A stretch of 9,208 bases of DNA, taken from positions 1-9,208 of the forward strand of contig CBHYLN010000177.1 in assembly GCA_966128725.1 (NCBI GenBank), read 5' to 3'. The position numbers and the translations under genes are program-made. This DNA comes from JAFDZV01 sp966128725 (GTDB lineage: Bacteria > Bacteroidota > Ignavibacteria > OLB7). The notes beneath the pieces were generated by a model that made no database searches, had not been told where the DNA came from, and was given only the letters and a program-made list of their open reading frames with translations. This document shows, one piece after another, positions 6,611-9,208 of the stretch (the first letter of the stretch is position 1; each line of letters starts with the position of its first letter).

Positions 6611-7018
6611 ATGACGAGAAGAGCAATTCTTCTTCGCGCGTGGTTGCTCGTGTTGGGCCTGGTGTCGATGACGGCTTTTGTACAGCCGAACGTCGCCCGT
6701 GCCCAGGACGATTGCAAATGCGACTATGCGACGATCTACGTGGACCCGGCAGTGAGCTGTAAATTCGATGTGTGCGTTAAAGACGCATCGGGTTTCAACT
6801 GTGTCACTGTTGGTCCTGGATCGACCCAGCTTGTTAAATGCAACAAACTGGCTGCTTTCTATCTGACCGATTGTAAAGGGAACCTCGTACAGGTGACGTC
6901 GAAATGCGTCACGTGTGTATGCGTGGCTCCGGGTTGCTGCGTCGATGCGTGCCTCGGCCGCGACGCTGACGGCTGTCTTTACGTGAAGATTGGCCCGTCC
7001 GCATGCAAATGCCCGTAA
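6611..7018 (+). CDS. Small secreted cysteine-rich protein, array copy 1
   Basis: A 135-aa protein of a family I do not recognise. Arg-rich N-terminus and hydrophobic stretch (about 5-24), then AxA cleavage ARA|Q at 31/32 (predicted), leaving a 104-aa mature chain with 16 cysteines. Cys spacing is CxC-x12-C-x4-C-x8-C-x12-C-x10-C-x10-C-x2-CxC-x4-CC-x3-C-x7-C-x9-CxC. Recognisable phrases are DCKGNLVQV and CCVDACLGRDADGC. Many short alternating hydrophobic stretches suggest beta strands held by disulfides. There is no T9SS C-terminal domain, lipobox or second membrane segment. The start at 6611 is set by GGAG at 6601-6604; an upstream in-frame ATG at 6542 is rejected because the paralogue begins at the equivalent of 6611. 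Lys is coded by AAA in 8 of 9 cases, unlike the neighbours. It is closest to copy 2. Function is unknown; periplasmic or extracellular location is inferred. Confidence 0.88.
   Translation: MTRRAILLRAWLLVLGLVSMTAFVQPNVARAQDDCKCDYATIYVDPAVSCKFDVCVKDASGFNCVTVGPGSTQLVKCNKLAAFYLTDCKGNLVQVTSKCVTCVCVAPGCCVDACLGRDADGCLYVKIGPSACKCP
6617..6633 (+). repeat. Start-proximal hairpin in copy 1, conserved in copy 2
   Basis: AGAAGA and TCTTCT flank a GCAAT loop at codons 3-8. The same core (GAAGA-GCAAT-TCTTC) occurs at 7469-7483 in copy 2, within a 16-base run identical between the two genes. It may influence translation initiation, or it may simply reflect recent duplication. Confidence 0.35.
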
Positions 7019-7034
7019 TCAAGCCATCGCAGAG

Positions 7035-7073
7035 TCACTAACCCTTTCTTGAATGTGTTTTCCGGAAGGGACA
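7035..7073 (+). repeat. Leader-like block, copy 2 (downstream of small gene 1)
   Basis: TCACTAAC (7035-7042), CTTGAA (7048-7053) and TCCGGAAGGGACA (7061-7073) repeat the block seen upstream of small gene 1, in a shorter arrangement. It sits 16 nt after that gene's stop and is not followed by a family gene within 380 nt. This suggests a duplication scar. Confidence 0.5.
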
Positions 7074-7093
7074 ACCGGAAGAAACTTCAGCAT

Positions 7094-7125
7094 GCGGGGC
7101 GCTCCGTTCAGACGGGGCGCCCCGC
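7094..7125 (+). terminator. GC-rich hairpin after small gene 1
   Basis: GCGGGGCGC (7094-7102) pairs with GCGCCCCGC (7117-7125). The stem continues inward through one G-T pair to about 13 pairs, closing a 6-nt loop. It lies 75 nt after the stop. The following bases (TGTGCGTTG) are not a T-run, so termination is inferred from stability and position. Confidence 0.6.
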
Positions 7126-7161
7126 TGTGCGTTGAGCGGGGCCACCGCTGCCTTGCCGCAC

Positions 7162-7186
7162 GGGTACATCACCATGTACTACCACG
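7162..7186. repeat. 25-bp quasi-palindromic intergenic element, copy 2
   Basis: GGGTACA, five variable bases, then ATGTACTACCACG, identical to copy 1 at 21 of 25 positions. In this copy the inverted arms extend to GTACAT/ATGTAC around CACC. It is 275 nt upstream of small gene 2. Confidence 0.6.
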
Positions 7187-7461
7187 GGTCGCAGGGATTC
7201 GGTTGATTGCCGTACTGATCCAGCAACGTTGCTTGTGCTGAAGTCTGCCCGTGCGGGCGGCGGCGGCACGATCGGCGCGATCTGGACAGCCGGGGCCACG
7301 GCCCCATACACGGCCAGCTTGATGAGCGGATGCCGTGCTGATGCTGCGCGAAGGCGGTTACCGCCCGTACGGGACATGCGGGACGGTGAGCGGCGGCGCC
7401 GTATCGGTGCGCTTGCGCGGGTTGGCCATATTCGTGCAATCCTCTTTAGGGAGATACCACA

Positions 7462-7884
7462 ATGACTGGAAGAGCAATTCTTCTCAGGTCGTGGATGTTG
7501 CTGGGGATGCTCGCCTCGCTGATGGCGTTCGGTTCGTCGAACGTCGCTCACGCGCAGGACGTGCTCCCCTGTAAATGCGACGTCGGAACGATCTTCGTGG
7601 GCAACGACATTGACTGCAAGTTTGAAGTCTGCATAAAAGACGCCGCCGGACTCTACTGTTATACCGTTGGTGGGGGATCCACCGAGTACTTCAAGTGTCA
7701 CGAAAAGGCCGTGATCTATCTGAAGGACTGCTACGGCAACCTTGTACAAATCAACAACGCTAAAACCAATTGCGTTGAGTGCGTATGCGTGGGCGGCGGT
7801 TGCTGCGTTGACGCATGCGTCGGGTTCGATGCCGATGGCTGCATCTACGTGAAGATCGGCAAGTCCGCCTGCAAAAAATGCTGA
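7462..7884 (+). CDS. Small secreted cysteine-rich protein, array copy 2
   Basis: A 140-aa close paralogue of copy 1, with the same N-terminus (MTxRAILLRxW) and a predicted cleavage site AHA|Q at 31/32. The mature chain has 16 cysteines: CxC-x12-C-x4-C-x8-C-x12-C-x10-C-x13-C-x2-CxC-x4-CC-x3-C-x7-C-x9-CxxC. It differs from copy 1 by three extra residues in the loop after DCYGNLVQI, two before the first CxC, and a terminal CxxC instead of CxC. VCVGGGCCVDACVGFDADGC is almost the same as in copy 1, so this is the most conserved part. The ribosome-binding site AGGGAG lies at 7448-7453, 8 nt before the ATG. Long non-coding gaps on both sides and a downstream hairpin suggest its own transcript. A long antisense frame across it is not a gene. 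Function is unknown. Confidence 0.88.
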   Translation: MTGRAILLRSWMLLGMLASLMAFGSSNVAHAQDVLPCKCDVGTIFVGNDIDCKFEVCIKDAAGLYCYTVGGGSTEYFKCHEKAVIYLKDCYGNLVQINNAKTNCVECVCVGGGCCVDACVGFDADGCIYVKIGKSACKKC

Positions 7885-7969
7885 GCGTGCCTGACTACGA
7901 TTCACGATAAACGATGCACCCGGCGCCATCGCTTGGCAGGGACAGCCGAGATGATGGCCAACAACATGG

Positions 7970-8005
7970 AGCAGGCGGTTCCGGCATGTCGCCGGGCCGC
8001 CTGTT
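7970..8005 (+). terminator. Nested GC hairpin after small gene 2
   Basis: CAGGCGG (7972-7978) pairs with CCGCCTG (7997-8003). Inside it CCGGC (7981-7985) pairs with GCCGG (7991-7995) around a 5-nt loop, with a small internal bulge. An A-T and a G-T pair extend the base of the stem. It lies about 85 nt after the stop of small gene 2 and lacks a T-run. Confidence 0.5.
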
Positions 8006-8048
8006 GCGCTACGGGCCTGTTGGCTTCGCCGGCGCACGCAGCCGCAGT

Positions 8049-8073
8049 GGGTACCCATACATGTACTCCCGCA
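8049..8073. repeat. 25-bp quasi-palindromic intergenic element, copy 3 (diverged)
   Basis: GGGTAC, six variable bases, then ATGTACT and a C-rich end. It matches copy 2 at 17 of 25 positions without gaps. The conserved core is GGGTAC-N6-ATGTACT. It lies 75 nt upstream of small gene 3, closer than the other copies are to their genes. Confidence 0.45.
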
Positions 8074-8148
8074 ACAGCCGGCGGTGTGCGAACTTGGATG
8101 TGATTGCTCCCCCCACCGTTATCCACATTCATCCTGACGGAGGGAATC

Positions 8149-8574
8149 ATGACGCATCATCCATATTCGGGCATCCGATGTACGGCGCTGGCCGCACCGT
8201 TGATCGCACTGTTATTGTTGCTTGCTCCCGCCACTACCCACGCCCAGATCGGGCAATGTGCCTGTAAGAAGATCCAGATCGCCAATCAGAAGGCAACCGC
8301 GTGCTGCGTTTCGCTGGTGTTTGCCGGCGCCTCGGAGTACACGCAACAGTTCTGCCCGAACACCACCCAGACGGTGGCCTGCGAGGACGGGATGACCATT
8401 TCCGTGGTGGACTGCAAGGGGAACGAGCACCCGTTGCATTTCCTTCCGTCGCCATGTGTCACCAACATCCCCATTGCCGACGGCTGCTGTGTGGATGTCT
8501 GCATCTCGATAACGGCGCAGGGCTGCTATCTGGTGGATATCCGCCCGTCGGCTGTTGACTGCGTGTGCCAATAA
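8149..8574 (+). CDS. Small secreted cysteine-rich protein, array copy 3 (diverged)
   Basis: A 141-aa member with little plain sequence identity to copies 1 and 2 but the same frame. Signal peptide with hydrophobic core at about 13-27 and predicted cleavage THA|Q at 32/33; the mature chain has 14 cysteines. Spacing is CxC-x12-CC-x15-C-x8-C-x10-C-x13-C-x9-CC-x3-C-x7-C-x11-CxC. Shared landmarks are CxC-x12-C, VVDCKGN, GCCVDVC and GCYLVDIRPS. The Cys pair after the first x12 and the missing CxxCxC set it apart from copies 1 and 2. The start at 8149 has GGAGGG at 8139-8144; an upstream in-frame ATG at 8104 is rejected. All four Lys codons are AAG, like the flanking housekeeping genes and unlike copy 1. 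Function is unknown. Confidence 0.87.
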   Translation: MTHHPYSGIRCTALAAPLIALLLLLAPATTHAQIGQCACKKIQIANQKATACCVSLVFAGASEYTQQFCPNTTQTVACEDGMTISVVDCKGNEHPLHFLPSPCVTNIPIADGCCVDVCISITAQGCYLVDIRPSAVDCVCQ

Positions 8575-8595
8575 ACCCATGCCGTGTCTGCCCTG

Positions 8596-8634
8596 CCCGC
8601 GGCGCGTGCCATGTGGAGCGTGTTACGCGGCGGG
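8596..8634 (+). terminator. GC hairpin after small gene 3
   Basis: CCCGC (8596-8600) and CGCGT (8603-8607) pair with ACGCG (8625-8629) and GCGGG (8630-8634), giving a 10-pair stem with a GG bulge and a 17-nt loop, 21 nt after the stop. It lies within the 90-nt gap to small gene 4, so it may attenuate rather than fully end transcription. Confidence 0.4.
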
Positions 8635-8664
8635 TTCCATCCATTAACAACGAAGGAACGATCC

Positions 8665-9105
8665 ATGAAGAATACATCCTCGGGCCGTTGGCCTTTTGTT
8701 CACACGGCGCTGCTTGCCGCATTGGTCGCATTGCTTGGATTGCTGGCGCCCAGGTCCGTTGCCGCTCAGGACGATCTACCATGCCCGTGTGGCCAGGTAA
8801 CCGTTGCGGTGGATAAAAACGTTGCGTGCAAGGTTACCATTTGCGTGGTGCTTGGCGGGAAGATTCGATGCGCAACGGTTGAGCCGGGGGCCAGCGCCAC
8901 GTTTGCCTGCCTTGCCGGCGCAACCTTCAACATTCGCGACTGCCATGGCGTGCTGGTGCCGTTCGATCCGTTTGCAGGCGATTGCGTGCGCGGCATCGGC
9001 GCCGGCCCCAACTGCTGCACGGTTGACATCTGCACGGTAAACGATGCCTGCCCCGCGCAGGTGCTTATTACCCCGAGCATTCTCGATGTCTGCCCGTGCC
9101 TGTAA
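8665..9105 (+). CDS. Small secreted cysteine-rich protein, array copy 4 (diverged)
   Basis: A 146-aa member. Hydrophobic signal core at about 14-27 and predicted cleavage VAA|Q at 34/35; the mature chain has 14 cysteines. Spacing is CxC-x12-C-x4-C-x8-C-x12-C-x10-C-x13-C-x9-CC-x4-C-x5-C-x13-CxC. The first seven Cys follow copies 1 and 2 exactly, while the x13-C-x9-CC part follows copy 3, so it combines both patterns. Landmarks are IRDCHG, NCCTVDIC, ITPS and the terminal CPCL. The ribosome-binding site AAGGA lies at 8653-8657, 7 nt before the ATG. It is only 90 nt from copy 3 and may be partly co-transcribed with it. There is no T9SS C-terminal domain. Function is unknown. Confidence 0.87.
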   Translation: MKNTSSGRWPFVHTALLAALVALLGLLAPRSVAAQDDLPCPCGQVTVAVDKNVACKVTICVVLGGKIRCATVEPGASATFACLAGATFNIRDCHGVLVPFDPFAGDCVRGIGAGPNCCTVDICTVNDACPAQVLITPSILDVCPCL

Positions 9106-9113
9106 GCATTACG

Positions 9114-9142
9114 GCGCTGCGGCCGCATGTGCCCCGCAGCGC
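9114..9142 (+). terminator. GC hairpin after small gene 4
   Basis: GCGCTGCGG (9114-9122) pairs exactly with CCGCAGCGC (9134-9142) around an 11-nt loop, 8 nt after the stop. The tail is TTCACTCTC, only mildly T-rich. It is the clearest terminator-like structure in the array. Confidence 0.6.
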
Positions 9143-9176
9143 TTCACTCTCAACATCTTATTCAGGAAAGGATACC

Positions 9177-9208
9177 ATGATATCATTCAACCAATCGCGC
9201 CGCGCGTT
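9177..9208 (+). CDS. Start of a fifth small gene (cut by window edge)
   Basis: An ATG at 9177 is preceded by AGGAAAGG (9163-9170), a good ribosome-binding site 6 nt upstream, and by the hairpin that ends gene 4. Ten codons are visible (MISFNQSRRA), a polar and basic N-terminus as expected ahead of a signal-peptide core. Gene spacing matches that between copies 3 and 4, so it is probably a further member of the array, but no family-specific residue is visible yet. Confidence 0.55.
   Translation, partial: MISFNQSRRA

Larger units (their letters stand above)
7019..7461. other. Long non-coding region between small genes 1 and 2
   Basis: About 440 bases without a supportable gene. In order it holds: the second leader-like block (7035-7073); a strong GC hairpin (7094-7125); the second 25-bp quasi-palindrome (7162-7186); GGGGCC-AC-GGCCCC (7292-7305); GGCGG-TTA-CCGCC (7353-7365), overlapping the perfect palindrome CCCGTACGGG (7364-7373); and the leader of copy 2. 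The density of palindromes is higher than in the other gaps. No T-runs or clear promoter hexamers were found. Confidence 0.45.

Noticed and set aside
7053..7241. 62-codon frame in the gap after small gene 1, near a Shine-Dalgarno-like GGAAGGGA
   Set aside because: It has no signal peptide and no Cys framework, spans a terminator-like hairpin and the repeated element, and its start does not follow the ribosome-binding-like site.
7108..8058. Minus-strand open frame of 316 codons across small gene 2
   Set aside because: It runs opposite a gene with a signal peptide, ribosome-binding site and close paralogue, and its product shows no motif.
6291..8073. The repeated element as a fragment of one decayed coding sequence (G-Y-x-x-M-Y in each copy)
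   Set aside because: Only about eight codons can be aligned, the flanks share nothing, and the inverted arms explain the conservation equally well. Kept only as an alternative in the finding.
1..9208. CRISPR array, tRNA, rRNA, insertion sequence or integrase
   Set aside because: No regular direct repeats with spacers, cloverleaf-like segments, rRNA-like stretches or transposase/integrase motifs were seen on either strand.

Overview
This 9.2 kb chromosomal window of high-GC bacterial DNA probably comes from the Bacteroidota superphylum (Bacteroidota/Chlorobiota/Ignavibacteriota/Kapaibacteriota relatives). Two things point there. The large secreted protein ends in a domain resembling a type IX secretion (T9SS) type A sorting domain. 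All five complete exported proteins have a predicted signal-peptidase I site directly followed by Gln, as in the 'Q-rule' known for Bacteroidetes. The exact lineage is inference; no rRNA or marker gene is present.

Left part (1-4449), ordinary cellular genes: a class I SAM methyltransferase on the minus strand, cut by the window edge; a divergent intergenic region rich in inverted repeats; then, on the plus strand, an RmlD-like SDR sugar-nucleotide reductase, 5-formyltetrahydrofolate cyclo-ligase, a protein with two PspC domains, and a fold-type IV PLP enzyme (aminotransferase / aminodeoxychorismate lyase family). The PLP enzyme has Ala where the family carries the Glu that contacts the cofactor ring nitrogen.

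Middle (4548-6212): a secreted six-Asp-box (BNR) beta-propeller of sialidase-like architecture with a C-terminal T9SS-type domain.

Right part (6213-9208), the unusual region: at least four complete small genes in tandem (6611-7018, 7462-7884, 8149-8574, 8665-9105), plus the start of a fifth reading frame at 9177. The four complete genes encode secreted proteins of 135-146 aa with 14-16 cysteines in the mature part. They share a Cys framework: an N-terminal CxC, a Cys exactly 12 residues later, a DC-(x)G motif, a CC pair, and a C-terminal CxC or CxxC. I do not recognise the family. The first two copies are close paralogues and the other two are diverged. Long non-coding gaps hold a 25-bp quasi-palindromic element in three copies, a repeated leader-like block on both sides of the first copy, and a GC-rich hairpin after every copy. 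This looks like a locally amplified, individually transcribed family of extracellular disulfide-rich proteins of unknown function, next to a T9SS-type secreted protein.
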